Positions 36,329-49,498 of a DNA stretch of 64,000 nucleotides are shown piece by piece. Within the stretch, counting starts at the first letter, position 1, and each line of letters starts with the position of its first letter. Made by a program: the position numbers and the translations under genes. This DNA comes from Pyrrhoderma lamaoense (taxonomy: Eukaryota > Basidiomycota > Agaricomycetes > Hymenochaetales > Hymenochaetaceae). Below the pieces are notes generated by a model. That model ran no database searches, was not told the DNA's origin, and saw only the letters and a list, made by a program, of their open reading frames with translations. The stretch is taken from assembly GCA_002794735.1 (NCBI GenBank), contig NBAZ01000007.1, forward strand, positions 682,001 through 746,000, given 5' to 3'.

Positions 36329-39300
36329 TCATGGACCAAATAATGACCCAATTGGTAATCCATTCACGATCTTCTCCGCCAACGCACGTTTCATAAATTG
36401 CTCCTCCGCAAGTACGCGCGTTGTCTGATCCAAGAATCAGACAACGGGAGATAAGGTAAGAAAGAAAAAGTATGTCAGTAATTGAATTGATCGTGGAGAG
36501 AAGAAGAAATAACCATAAAAAATATGATATGGAAAGAAAATTAAATTAGAAGAGTTATCGACTGGCTTCACCCATCTATGTGGATTATTCACATCGTTGT
36601 AGGGGAATATGAGAGGGGAATATGAAGGTAATCATACATGCATCCTACGCCATAATTTGGGCTCAATGTAACCCTACCTTGCAAAGGCTAATGTCCAGAG
36701 GGTTCAAGCCACAAGTCTCAGACATCACATCGATAGGTGTGATCTATGGCTAATAGTGGAGCCACCGCTGCACCATCCCCAGTCACAAGTCACAAGGAAG
36801 TTGGATAGTAAAAGGTACAACCTTAATCCGTTCTCAATTAAAAATGCGCTCTTTCAGATTAGAGATTTACATTCCCCAATTGAAAGAAGAAAGGTGTAAA
36901 CCAGATGACAACAAAGGGACAGACCAATAGCAATACAGAACAATGGGCAATTTCGTGGGGTTGCCAATATAAGGACCATTTGTATACTAATTGGTCCTGG
37001 TTAGATCTCTAGCTTTCGATCCATGGGGCCGAGTCGGATAGGCCACTCGACAAATCATAATCAAACAAACCTCGGAGCTCCGGGTATGCCGATGAATGAA
37101 GGCAAGACAAACCAAAAGAAACCAAAGGTGAGGATAGAAACTCACGCGTAAGAACCGTTCGAGGTCTATTCTACCGGAATTAAGCGCGCGATGAAGGTAG
37201 TACATAGTATCTTCTATAGCGTTGTCTTCCGCAACAAGGTTTGCTAACCTAGAAGTAGCAATTTACGATTAAGAACAAGGGAGTGAAAGTATGACGTACT
37301 GATTTCCGACAATGCTACTTGCACAGACCATTTCGTCCACCCCTACCTCTCCCCGTTTCCTTACCTCTTCAAGTGCCCTTTCCCCTTCCTGCACCAGGGA
37401 TTCCCAGCGAGTACTCACTACATGACAAACATCTCTCACAGCAACTAGCCGTGCACTTTCGTCATTGATTGCCGCAGGGCCTTTGAGTAATTCAGCCTGT
37501 GCCACCCGTTGTCGGGCAGTGGCTTCTTCATGAGTAGTTGCCATTCGCGCTAAAGACTCTCGAAATGCGTTCAGTAGTGCATTATGTAAAGCAAGAGTCT
37601 GAGGGTTTGGGGGCTTCGGAGGTACAATTGAGCTTGTCGGGACTGTTGAAGCTGGACCAAGTGAGACTTCTTCATCGAGAAGGTCTGGAACGGGTGAAGA
37701 ATGGGAAGAAATATAGGGTTTAGGACCGGGTATCGGTTTGGGTGCATCGGTAGGGTTTGGACTATATACTGGTATATTACCAGTAGAATATCCCTTTTCT
37801 TCAGTTGAAATAAGTCCAGAAGCAGCCATCGGCTGTGACTGTGGTCGAGTATATGCATGCGACGGAAGTGAATGAAGCGGAGGTAATGTCAGTGGCGGGG
37901 AATCTGTATTGGATGGCAAAGGAAGCGAGTTTCCTTGTTGCTGAATGCCAAATGTAAGACCTGTATGAGAATACGAAGGTCGAGGTGGGACCAAAGGAAC
38001 CTGATCAGCCGACCGAGGCTGCTCAGTAAAAGTCCCATGTCCGGAGCTCGGATGTAGGCTTGAAGAGTATGATAACGAGTACGGAGGTAGCCCAGTAGCC
38101 TCTACTCCTTGAGCTTGTTATTCATGAGATTATCAAGATTGACATTATTACTCGATATTGAAAGGCGGAAGGCACGGAATTTTACCTATTTTATTTGATG
38201 TCTGTTGAGGAAAGGCACTGTCAACCGGAGATGAACCGATTGTGCGTGACGGGTACGGCGAAGCTAGCTCAGGAGGATGAGGTGGTACCGGAGGTGGAAG
38301 GCGCTCGTGGAGCTAAATTACCAAAACAAATAGACGTCAGTTTTACCTTGTGCCGTAAAAAGTAGAAAGACATGAAATTTATTTTTTAAATAAGAGCCAC
38401 TGGCTAAAGTGTGATAGATGTTTCAGGTTTAACCAGCGGCTCAAGAGAAAGTAGCATAATTGGCTCAGGCCTCCAGTGAAACATCCAGAGTTCGACGTCA
38501 ACCGGACTGTTCGAGATATCTGTAACATTGAATCTAGCTACCCAGTAACCATACGGTGGCTTTAGGAAACTCTAGATTAGCGGTAAGAGGCGTGTATACA
38601 AGTGGCCGAAAGACCGAAGATACCGGAGGCACACCCAGCGCCCAGTCGGGCACGGAGAAACGGCTTAAAGTACAGAGAATATATGAAATAAAAAAACTTG
38701 TTGATGAAGAGGCTTACAGTCACAGGAGTGGGATCTACTCCGGTAGCGTTAGGAACGGAAGAAGTATAAGCAGGAGCAGTCGATGGCGCATGATGAGCAA
38801 CTGTACGCGATGTGGGCTGGCGGGGTGTAGACGGAGAGCTAGAGAGATTAGTTGAGGATGTGGTCAAGAGGGTTGCCGGCACGATGCCACTAGTATTGAA
38901 TGGCTTGGGGGCAGACGTGGTGGACCCGGTAATTGATGCACGTGACCGTACTCTGAGGCCGCGGAGACACTTTGGGAATGAGACGGATCTAACGACTGTC
39001 CAGGGGTAACAAAGGTTGGCTTTGGTCGGGGCTTGGAATACAACGGCGGCTCTTTTGAAAAGTGTAATTGCATAGCCTCAACAAGAGCAAGGAGTGAACA
39101 GGACTTTAAGGTTGGTGTCTTATGTTAATTTTACTTTATGTGGATATACTAAAGAAAGATACTGCGCACATCTGGTTTTCGTGACCAATTATCGGTATAT
39201 TCAAAAGTGCATTTTCCCGAGAGGTCAACATGCGCTGATGACTTAATGAGCATATCAGATGTCGGTACAACATAAACGAGCGGCGGCTCGGCAGGATAGA

Positions 39301-39612
39301 CTAGGGTGACCCAAATTGCGACAGGTATGTTATAGGACGCATTTCGAAAGGCTATAGGGATAAGGCCGTGCACACAAAGGAGAAGCTGGGAACGACCATC
39401 GTCATAGGCTGAGTAGCACGAGAATGATCAGTGTTCATGCAGGCGTCACGAGCGCGAATGGTCACTGGACTGGACTAACTGTATACATCTGTCTTAGGCC
39501 GAAGCGAAGGGTATCGTTCAAGGACGGCAAGGACATCGATATACACGCTTTGGCTATTACGATATATGCTGGTATTTTGTTTGAGCCATGATGCAGTGAG
39601 ATCGATGCTCAT
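36329..39612 (-). CDS. VPS23: VPS23/TSG101, ESCRT-I subunit
   Basis: The protein recognises ubiquitinated cargo and starts multivesicular body sorting on endosomes. Exons in transcript order: 39480-39612, 39170-39408, 38952-39103, 38718-38889, 38186-38312, 37300-38107, 37146-37248, 36329-36424. They total 610 codons with every phase consistent. The UEV domain occupies about residues 1-150 (LRPKTDVY, YDDGRSQLLLCVHGLIP, FRNASYNIPVAIW, PLVYVVPTSDM, NWSRKPD). A Pro/Ser-rich linker follows. A helical stalk precedes the steadiness box at the C terminus (AIEDTMYYLHRALNSGRIDLERFLR and AEEQFMKRALAEKI). The last intron (36425-37145, 721 nt) is about ten times the local norm and splits the steadiness box. 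The 38890-38951 intron was placed by phase only. The start faces the TEA factor gene 334 bp away. Confidence 0.93.
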
Positions 39613-39946
39613 CGTGAAGAACGCGAGCGCAAATAAGTCAGTGACACGGACACGAAATGGCGACTAGACCAGGTTACCAGCACAATAGAATCAGGCTGTG
39701 CTGAGTCAGCGTTTGGTCTTACACTGATTATGGATGATTCTAGGGCCCTGCCTGATCGGGAATCCTGAATAAAACAATTCTGAGCCGACCAGCTGGCGTG
39801 GGGTCGAAGACCCTGGTGACCCCAGATCGGATCTGAAGGGACTGGCGGACCCCTGGAACCACAAGAAGAGCCCAGTGCTTAAAAGGAGCACAGAGCAGAG
39901 TGAATACTACTCTCCGTCTGCATCCCGCCCTCGAACACGTTTCCCG
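39613..39946. promoter_or_regulatory. Shared divergent promoter, VPS23 / TEA factor
   Basis: 334 bp between divergent starts. The TEA frame stays open upstream to 39875, so the true boundary could be nearer VPS23 if an upstream exon exists. No specific element is identified. Confidence 0.45.
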
Positions 39947-41617
39947 ATGCCAGAGTACATCCGTAGACCCATGTTACCCACAGAAGACTCACTTCCCCAG
40001 CGTAGGCATAGAAAGATGCTCAAGGACGGTTCCTCAGAGGTCTGGCCTGAGGATGCTGAAAACATATTCCTCGAAGGCCTCCGTGAATACTGGAAATCGC
40101 CATGTGCCAACTGGAATAAAGGACGCTCACGATGGCGTAACTCGTTCCTCGTAGAGTATCTTCACAACAATGGTATCGAACGCTCAAAGAAACAAGTAGC
40201 TTCACATATACAGGTTCTTAGGAATATGTGGAAAGGCCACAAACGTATGTTACTCGCAATTCTCTTGTTTCCACACATTGACGCCTTGACTATAGAATAT
40301 GCGCTTGTTGCTGGTCCAGAAGAGCTGGGGGAGCTGGAGGGCACCGCTCAAGATGGTTATGACGCAATGAGACGGGTTGACATCAGAGGTACCTCGCATT
40401 CTCCTACTCGCTCCCGTCGTCGACATTCGATGTCGTCCACTACCGCTCGTCTGTCCCCTCCTTCAACACCAAGCTCGTATGATTCTGAATTCTCTGAGTC
40501 CGCCCTTAATTCTGCCGGCGCTCATGGGATGAACCTCTCTCCCCTTTTCTCCAACCACACCTCCACATCGATCAAGTCAGAGTATCTCCAATCGCCTCGT
40601 GCCTTGTTATGCGAGCCATCGAGTCTTCCCGTAGTACCGGAGCTAGCTTATAGCCAGGGCACAGCTTCTCAGAATATTAATCAAGTCGTTGGTTTTCGTT
40701 TATGGCCTAGTGGCTTGGACGCGAATTACTATTTCGTCGATGTTGATGGGCTACCTTATCCAAACTCACCTACCTCACCAAATATGCAGTCCCAGTTTTC
40801 GGTCTCGCCATCTGGATTCACTCGTGTCTCTCTGCAGTTTAGATTGTATGTCCCTGAAGATACCATTACTCGCGAGGCGACTGGTTTCTTGGGGACCGTG
40901 ATCTTTGCAAACCCTGTAATCTCACAAACTGAGGTCACGACCCGAGTATTTGCAGGCAAAACCTCGATACACGAAGAGACCAAGCCATTGATATTTACTG
41001 ATCTTGTTCCTGGTTCTCAGGCCGGGTTTGGCTCAGAAGATCATAAGGGATTCTCAGCTCATCTCCCTGAATCTGCTTTGAGTCGCTGTGGTTGGATTGA
41101 ACTTGAAACAGCAACGAAGACTTTAATCACTCAAACAGTTAGAGTTGATGGTGAAGATATACTTGTGGTGATGTACGAAATCGTGTACACCCCGAATCCA
41201 GCTCCATGTTCACAGCTTCTCCGGTGGAAAAAGCATGTAGACAGCGCTCTGTATGGACAGGCAAATGGTTACAAACAATATGCTACTGTATCACAGCAAC
41301 AACAGCTTACTCCACCACCGTCCGCAAGCAGTCAAATGTCACATCATGTGTTGCCAATGCACTTTATGCCTTATCAGCACCAACAACCCTCGACTACTTA
41401 TTCTCAATCCACCCCTGGTCTCTCCCCTTCAAACTCTTATTCAACAGGGATGTCCTCTTCTTATTCTCCACCCTTGCTTACGCGTTCTTTGTCTTGTGCT
41501 ACCTCTTCGTCATTTGCTCAAGGGACACAGGCACCAGCACAGCCGCCTCAGTATCCCCCTATTGCATCTTCCTATCAACTCTACGGTCAGCCAACAGGGC
41601 TGCTCCTCGACATGTAA
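39947..41617 (+). CDS. TEA/ATTS-domain transcription factor
   Basis: A single uninterrupted frame of 556 aa from the ATG at 39947. It is open upstream to 39875 without an ATG, so an extra 5' exon is possible. The TEA domain spans about residues 31-96: VWPEDAENIFLEGLREYW, a variable loop, then LVEYL and SKKQVASHIQVLRNMWKG, the DNA-recognition helix signature shared by TEAD, Tec1 and AbaA. After it comes an Arg/Ser-rich stretch and a long region with a folded look (about 240-440; e.g. FVDVDGLPYP, GWIELETATK). That resembles the C-terminal partner-binding portion of fungal TEA factors. The end is Gln/Ser/Pro-rich. Family members control development and filamentous growth. It is striking for being intronless among intron-dense neighbours. 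Confidence 0.9.
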   Translation: MPEYIRRPMLPTEDSLPQRRHRKMLKDGSSEVWPEDAENIFLEGLREYWKSPCANWNKGRSRWRNSFLVEYLHNNGIERSKKQVASHIQVLRNMWKGHKRMLLAILLFPHIDALTIEYALVAGPEELGELEGTAQDGYDAMRRVDIRGTSHSPTRSRRRHSMSSTTARLSPPSTPSSYDSEFSESALNSAGAHGMNLSPLFSNHTSTSIKSEYLQSPRALLCEPSSLPVVPELAYSQGTASQNINQVVGFRLWPSGLDANYYFVDVDGLPYPNSPTSPNMQSQFSVSPSGFTRVSLQFRLYVPEDTITREATGFLGTVIFANPVISQTEVTTRVFAGKTSIHEETKPLIFTDLVPGSQAGFGSEDHKGFSAHLPESALSRCGWIELETATKTLITQTVRVDGEDILVVMYEIVYTPNPAPCSQLLRWKKHVDSALYGQANGYKQYATVSQQQQLTPPPSASSQMSHHVLPMHFMPYQHQQPSTTYSQSTPGLSPSNSYSTGMSSSYSPPLLTRSLSCATSSSFAQGTQAPAQPPQYPPIASSYQLYGQPTGLLLDM

Positions 41618-43613
41618 GGAGCATCCCCTCCCTTTTTTCATTATCATTTTTCTGTTCGCCATTCATCTCATCTAGCATCTGCGTCCATATCCCTTCATTC
41701 GATTTTCCTACTTCTTCGTTCACCACTATATTTTGATTCTTCTGAGACGATTTCTTTGAGACGCGATAAGCGCGCTAACTTTTTTTTGTATCATTTATTC
41801 CCTTTTGTTCAATTGTGACTGTCTCATCTTGTGTTTTTTCTATCTCTCGAACCCTGTGTCATTGTTTATGTTGTATGTACGCTTCATCTATTTTTCCTCT
41901 CCCCGTATCCAAGAGAATTAAACTACGATCGTGTCTACAAATCTATACATCACTTTCCAGTATATTCCCATTCAAACTGATTTTTTGTAATTACTACTTG
42001 TCATAACAGATGTCCAAAAACTAGCCATCATGTTGATATTTTCTTCCTTTTTTTTGAATCAAATAGAGTTCTTTCATCTGCGAAACTAAACAAAAAACAC
42101 GGGACTTGATCATATGAAAATCTGAGAAGGATGTTCTATGGGTAGCGTATGTATCGAATGGAGATTTACTTTTCTTCGACTTATGTTTTGTCACATTCTA
42201 ATTAACTCAAAATCACTTGGGAGGTGGGGGGGAGACCCTATTCCTCATCGCCCCTTTAGAGTTCATCAGGCCCCCTCAAGAGACAAGTTACAAAAGGTTA
42301 GGGGAGACGCCGAAACCGGGAGAAGCCGCTCTAGACCCTTAAAAAATAGACCCATCGGCCTTCGAAGGGGAGAGATCTTATAATGACCCATAAAAGCTTA
42401 GGGAGATGAACATAAATGCATGATGATGCGTGTTCACGGGCGAGTAGAACCGTAGTCCACAAAAAAAGTCATTAAACGTGATACGGACTACTGAGGGGGT
42501 ACATCTGCTCTTTTTTTTTCCTTTACAGTACACATGTCTCTGTTTTTTCTTTACTGAGGACGGCAAGTTGAATTTACCCGGAAGAGGAAGGGGGGAGGTG
42601 GCTTCAAAAGCGCGCGTTGTCGGAAAATTAGGACAAGGGGTTTTGCATTTGTGATTCTCAAGGACAAAGAAACGAAACTCCCACTTTGGCCCTCCCATGG
42701 GTTTCCTGACTCGACTGAGAAGAGAAGAGCTCTTCTGTACTGTATAGACTCGGACTTATCTACGACTTTCTCTTGTATTCTCTGAACCGATCTATTATCC
42801 TGTGACACGTATGAAACGGAAAAAAAGTGAACCTATACTGTGTGGCTTGGAGTAACTCTATTATACTTGTCTCAATGTGAACAAAAAAAAAGAAAGAAAG
42901 TTGCTGCGGCTATCTTGTTCCCTTAGCCCTTTGTGGCTCTCCCCTCCTCCTTCCTCCTCTCTCTCTCCCTTCACTCTTTCCCTTGTTTATCTTCATCGGT
43001 TAAAGACCCGAGTCATTCATAAGCCTATGCTACTATGCAACAAAAGAAAAAATCTCAGGTTTTTTTTTTCCTTTGCCCTGTCTACTAGGCCAAGCCAACG
43101 AATATCTCTCATTGTCTTTCCTTTCTTGGTAAACTGGTACATGGGAGGAAACAATTGCCCTCTCCCTCCCTCCCTCCTTCCTCATCTGACAATCCTGATT
43201 CTTGATCCCTGATCCTGATTATTCTCTCTCTCCCCTTTCCCTCATCAGACCGCTAATTCCTTTTTGTAACAAAAGAAGAAGAAGAAGAAGTAACCACACA
43301 AACGAGTTTTGCACAAGCGTCTCTCACAAACAAAATTATCTCTCATGTCCTCATCTCTCATGTCTCTCTCTAATCTTTCTCCCCCCCTTCTTCCTTGATG
43401 CTGCGCAAATGCGCAGAAAGAAAAGAAAAAAGAAAGGATCAAGAACCCCTAGCCTGTCTCTATATAGGCTATTTCTATTTTCTATTTTTGGGTGTGGGTG
43501 GGCTTCTAATAGTTATAGTAATAACAACTGATGATGGATATGTTCCTCTCTCGCGCGTTCACAATTTTTTAGTCTTTACTCTTTACTCTTTCACTTTGAA
43601 ATGATTGGTCAAT

Positions 43614-43624
43614 GGGGGGGGGGG
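43614..43624. repeat. G11 homopolymer
   Basis: Eleven consecutive G residues in the gene-poor region. One of several long G or C runs in non-coding parts of this window. Confidence 0.8.
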
Positions 43625-46600
43625 ACGTCTTTTCCTTTGGTAAGGGCGAGAGAAAGAGTTAACTACAGGTTTTACAATTTTGTTTCTTTAGTTCTCTTTT
43701 ATCTCTTCTCTCTCTTCTCTCTCTTCTTCGTTCTCTTCGTTCTTCTTCGTTCTGTTCTTGTTAAAACCCGAAACTCAGAGGCGAATCGCATCGCATCCGA
43801 AGTTTCGAAGATTTCTTTTTCTATTTGTGTGTCACACTGTGTGTGTGTATGTGTGTTCTCGGTTCCTTAAACCAAAGATCAAAGATCAAAGAACAAAGAA
43901 CACCCCCCGTGGCCCAACAAAGTCGTTCTTCTCATACCGGATTCTCAAACGATCTTGGGTCAAAAAAGGAAAAAGGAAAAAAGGGTCTTGGCGCTGGGTA
44001 AAAAGGACTGGGGCTAAATGAAAATTAAAATGAAAAATAAAAAAGAAGAAGAAGAAGAAGTGATAAGCTAAATCTTCTGGAGAGAGAGACACACACACAC
44101 TTACACACACGCACACACACAACACACATACACTTATACACAGCGACGCGAAAAGTGGTGTTTGTTGGGCTCATGCATTTGTGAGATTCTTTCTTTTTTC
44201 TTTTCAAAGATAGGACGATGGTACATGTAGTTGATTTCTTTAGCTAGACCCTACCTCTTCCTACTACACACACACACGCATACACCCACACATACATACA
44301 CCTTGGCATCCGCAGCCGCAGTCCTGATTCGTGATTCGTGACTCGTGGCACGTCTGTAAAGGGTTTCTTAACCCTTCCATAGGGAATTAGGGAATTACAG
44401 ATTACAAATAAGAAGCCCTACTTTGTGTGGTCTGAGAAAAAAGAAGCACGAAGACGAAGAAGACGAAGAAAGAAGAAAGGAAAAAAAATCAAAAAAGTCA
44501 GAAAGAAAGAAAGAAAAGAAAGGTGACGGGATTGTCAAACGTTTTTTCGAAAAGGAAACGGACTACAGGATTACAGGACTACAGGGGTGGGGGATGAGGA
44601 GGCGGAACTAACCTTCAAATGGTTATCTTTCGGAAATTAGGTGGAGGGGGGGGGGATTTTATTATTAATTCGTCTAGAAAGATGTCACTGTGTACTGCGT
44701 ACATGTGTGTGCGTGTGTGGCTCTCAATCGACTATCAAAAGTCTTGTTAAAGGGTCAGAAAATTTGATTTGAATATTTCTCCCTTCATTGTGGCTCTCAC
44801 AAAGGAGGGGGAAGGAAGAAAAAAAAGGTTACTGGGTCAGCCACGGATACAGATAAAATTCGTGTTCCAAGAAAAAAGTCCCCGCGCGTCCGCTACTTCC
44901 CCATGTGCAAACTTCTTCAACAGAAGAAAATATATCCAGGGGGGGATTTGGTTGGGGGATATGCTATTATAATTATGCTTGCTCTGGCGATATACCATCT
45001 GGGAGATTGTCTGTTCTTGTCACGAAGGTACCCAAAAGCTTAGCCTTAAGTGCGTCAAAAAAGAATTCTAAATTAAAAAAAGAGGAAAACTCAGTTACCA
45101 GTTACTTTAGAAGATGTTACTTGTTCTGGTATAGTACTACATGTGTATATCATATGTACGTGTGTGTTGATCCCTGCGGAACCCATCTTGCACCTTTGCG
45201 CTACTACAATACAATACAATATAGAAAATGATAATCATAATGAACTGAATAAAGACAAGACTCCATGGATGGCGGTAACGGTAACGTCGGGAGATGTGAT
45301 TACACCGTGTGGATCAGAGTGCCAGCTGTGTAGGGAAAGCATGTTGCACTTGGATCAGAATTGAATTCAAGTCTGAAAGACACCTGATCACGGACATCGA
45401 AAGTCAATCATCATCACTGTTATCTACTTTCTGCAGAACGTGCCCGGGGGGCGGATCGATGAAAGAACGTGAAGGGGCACAAGGGGGAAACGAGATGTGT
45501 AAAAGAAAAGAAAGGGAAGTAGTTGAGAATCTGACTGGCTGACGCGAGACTCGAATGATGGCAGACTCCGACTACTCGGGTCCAAACTGCCAACTTGCGA
45601 AGATAGACAACGGGGAGGGACTGTGACTTCCTTGTTTCCATTGCCCATTTGTGCTCCATGCTTAATTTTGCTTGATGACATTTTTTTTTCAAAGATCTCA
45701 AATAGCAGTGTCATTGCTCCGGACCTGATCAGCCCCCCTCCCCCTCTGCTTCCGCATCGAGCACACAAACTTGACACCTTTCTAACGCTGCTTACGAAGA
45801 AGCCCTTCCAGTCCTTCCAATCTCTTGTGCAACCATTCCCAAATCTAAAGGCGCGTTGATGGAGACCCTAGATCCACTCAGTTTTTTCTTTCCATCATCT
45901 CTCTTTACCGCTCTCCTGATGGGGTGTAAAGAGTGATAGAGGATACGTTCATATCCCGGGTCTTCCGCACACCGAGTAAAACCGAGCGCCCGGATTGTCC
46001 GTGGACTTAAGTACAATAAATTAAATAATAATAAGAGAAAATGAACTGAATTGCCAGAATGGGGCCGGCCGCTGCAATAGCGGATAAATATCACCTTCAA
46101 TCTCTCAACTTTTTTTTCCCAACACAAGAAGGGGAAAAAAGAGAGAGAAAAAAAAAGGAAGAAGAATCCTGTGCAGGGGGGTTGTTCATTTTGAAACTCC
46201 GTCAGAAATCCTTCGTTTATATGCCGAAATCAAGAAAATCATGATACGTCACGTAAAGAAAAAATAAATATTGAAAGATTGATGGGTGAGTTAGGCGTGG
46301 AGTGAGTCAGTGACGTGAACTAAGATGTGTGTGTGTGTCGGATGAAAGAAAGATGATGGGTTGCATTCATCCCCCCGCTTCACACGTTTAAACGCCTTAT
46401 GGGGGCCGTGTGACTCATTATTGTATCAGGGAAGAACGTCAACTTTGGGCGTAAAAGATCTGATTTTAACAGACAATCCCCAGGACTTTACGGATCTAGT
46501 GAACCGAGAAGTTTCGTGTGTGTGTGTACAATTAGCTACGCGGACTAACGTACGTATTTCGATGTATCCCTGCGGGTGAGTAAAAAGAACAATCGGGATC

Positions 46601-46779
46601 ACATACACTAAGTTAGAAAGGAAAGGAGAGAAAAGGAAAGTAAAGAGAAAGAGAAAGGGAAAGGGAAAAAAAAGAAATCGATGGGGACAATGACAACGTG
46701 TGCCATGAGCGGTGAAGGACGAAAGGGAGATTAGAATACAACGACCAAGTTTTTTTTTTTTTCTCTTTTGCTTCTTCCC

Positions 46780-46806
46780 TTCTTCTTCTTCTTCTTCTTC
46801 TTCTTC
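46780..46806. repeat. (CTT)n microsatellite
   Basis: About nine CTT units, preceded by a T13 run at about 46750-46762 and further C/T-rich DNA. Confidence 0.85.
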
Positions 46807-48850
46807 TCTACTATAATCATGATTCTAACCAGATGAAAAAAGAAAAGGAAAGAACAGATCTCCTGTCTTCGAGGAGATCATTAGGATACCGGAAGAGGAA
46901 AGTCCAAGGCAGCACTGTGGAAACTTGTGACACAAAGTCAAATAGCTATTTCAAAGTTGGGGTTAATCATAATGCTATCCCGTTGGCTTCTATTTACGCC
47001 TATGTTCGGATCAACGCTGTGTTTATACTATTTCAGTCCAATTTATTATTTCTTTTTTCAACTTGTTTTTTTTTCTTTCCCATCGTTAGGCGGTCAGGAC
47101 TGAGGTTGTGTATCGATCTCGGAAAAGGTACCGCGAACCTGTCGCTGTCGTCATACAACCGGGTTATTTTCAAAAAAAAAAAACGAATCATAAGGCCAAA
47201 AAAAAAACACCTGCAAGGTGATGATTGTTCCTGGAAGGGCTGGCAGTTGTTTACTTTTGAGACATGATGGAAAAAATATATATATATGACGTTTACCAAA
47301 TACGGAAATGTAAGACAAAAATACGAGTTTTATCCTCTTGGAAGCTCTTAACAGAGTCTCTCTCTCGCCGGCGCGGAGGCAAATCATCGCCGTCAACAAC
47401 AAAAGCCTTTAGGTCACTAGTGCATGCACTTCTCACTCGCATGTGTTTTTATCTTTGACTCCACTCTCCACAAAATTAAAAAGTATAATAAAAGTAATAA
47501 ATCAATGGGATGAGTTCCTTCCGGGCGAGATATACTGCATATGACACACCACTCTCTCTGTGTTTCTTTGAAAACAAACAAGGAATCATGTTCAATCATC
47601 AATGCTTTGTTTCGTTTCGTTTGTGTTTTCCCAATCAAACCAATTAATTTTTTCTTTCCTTCAGAAGAAGTCATGCATGTCCGTCGTTATTTCATTTCCG
47701 AAAAGCGCAGCTGTGTAGATGATCGATACTTCCAAAACATAAGATACTTTACATTACCTGATACAAATCACAAGGACTTTCGAGTCACTTATGGCGTCAC
47801 CGACGATATTCAACTTCATATTGAATATATTCAATATATATAAAATTTCTTACCAATACAAAAATAGAAGCTAACGAGAATCAGAATACAGAACCGACAA
47901 AACACATACCTTCACAATAGTGGTGGATATCGAACTTGAACTTCCTTAGACTAGTGCAAAACAAAACAAAATGAAAACTTTCATGTTACTCGTATCGATA
48001 AGTAGCCCCCCTCTCTCGTAATAGATCGAAAAAACTTACAACTCACAACTAAAAAAATTATTATTATTATTTTATAGAGGAAGAAGGGTCAATTAGTGGT
48101 TTATAGTAAATAGCATACGAGGTTACATATAGTACGCTTTTCGCATCCCTTTCTTTACTCTTGAGAGGGGGGGGGGTATATGGGCGAGAGAACTAACCAT
48201 TGGGTAATAATACTTAGCCTGGTCAGATGACCCTTATTCCCGGCTGGTATTAACTCTGACACACAATAGAGCATCTCTTTACAAAACAATCGCTGGGGGG
48301 CTTTTCAGGAGAGGGAAGCAGTTCAAACGATGATTTGCCAGTCCCTGGAAAAGTTAGCGAAATACGTACGGGAACAACCGAAAGGAAGGAGAGTGAGTGA
48401 GGGAGAGGGAGAGAGACTTCGCTTTTTCCCGACGACTCCCCCCCCAACCAACCGACAAGGACCTTCAAATCAAAAATCCAAGGGTTTTCGTTGTTTAGCA
48501 TATGTTTACATGTTTTCTTCCCGTGTAAGGGTTTACATATCGTAATTGTCTCTGTCTCAAGCAACGCAACAACAAACACTCAAGTTGTAAGTTGTACTCA
48601 TCTGTCTGATTCTATTATTCAATTGGGATAATCCGAACACGCGGAAACACACAACACACAACTGTATCCAAGAGCGCGCCGGGTACACCGGGGTGCCCAA
48701 GGTCCCCCTTCAATCCGGATCAGCATGCGCCCTCTTCCTGGATCCAACTTGGCAAAAATGGACAATGGACAACCCATCTCAAAAAAGAAAAAAAAACAGA
48801 GGCAGAGGCAGTGTCATCTGCACGGAAAAGATTCCTCCCCCTCCTTGTCT

Positions 48851-48877
48851 ATGATATGATGATATGATGATATGATG

Positions 48878-48911
<34 letters not shown>
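48851..48911. repeat. Compound microsatellite: GATATGAT units then (CT)n
   Basis: About three copies of an eight-base ATGATATG-type unit run directly into some sixteen CT dinucleotides, in the gene-poor region. Confidence 0.85.
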
Positions 48912-48914
<3 letters not shown>

Positions 48915-49478
48915 AAGAAACAGCCCTTGAAGAAACATACAAAATAACGGGGTTTCCCGAGGATGTTTCATAAAATCATATCATAATAAAGAGGCTGGAA
49001 CTTCGGACCGATGTCCGGTTGGATTAGAGGAAAAGGACAAAAACCTTATGAATGGACTTTTTTTTTTCTCTATGTTCCGAGCGCTCTGTGTGTTATGTTA
49101 ACACAAAACCCAGATGACCCGGGTACGGGGTTTGGGAAAGTGTGTGTGTATGTGTACCTTTGAGTAGGAGACATGTCTATAAAAGATATAGGGGGTCTGT
49201 TTCAGGAAGATGATCTTGTTGTTGTTGTTGAGAGCGAATAGGTTTCGGGAGGGCTAGAATCGTAGAATCACCGGAGGGGGACCTTCGGAAGGAAGCTTCC
49301 GAAGTGTTGGCGAATAATCCCTAGCGAGAGAGAGATTTGACCTGACCTGACCCTCCCCAAGCTCAAACAACTTCTCGCAGAGCAACCCTCCGCTACAATC
49401 ATCGTGACTCTAGCAAAACGGACTTTTCCGAGAATTCCAAATAATACACACATACACACACACACATGACACACACGC

Positions 49479-49498
49479 ATATATATATATATATATAT
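49479..49498. repeat. (TA)n microsatellite
   Basis: About ten AT dinucleotides following a CA-rich stretch. Confidence 0.8.

Noticed and set aside
42200..42400. GC-richer block suggestive of a structured RNA
   Set aside because: It does not match any RNA family I recognise and no convincing long stem could be traced by eye.
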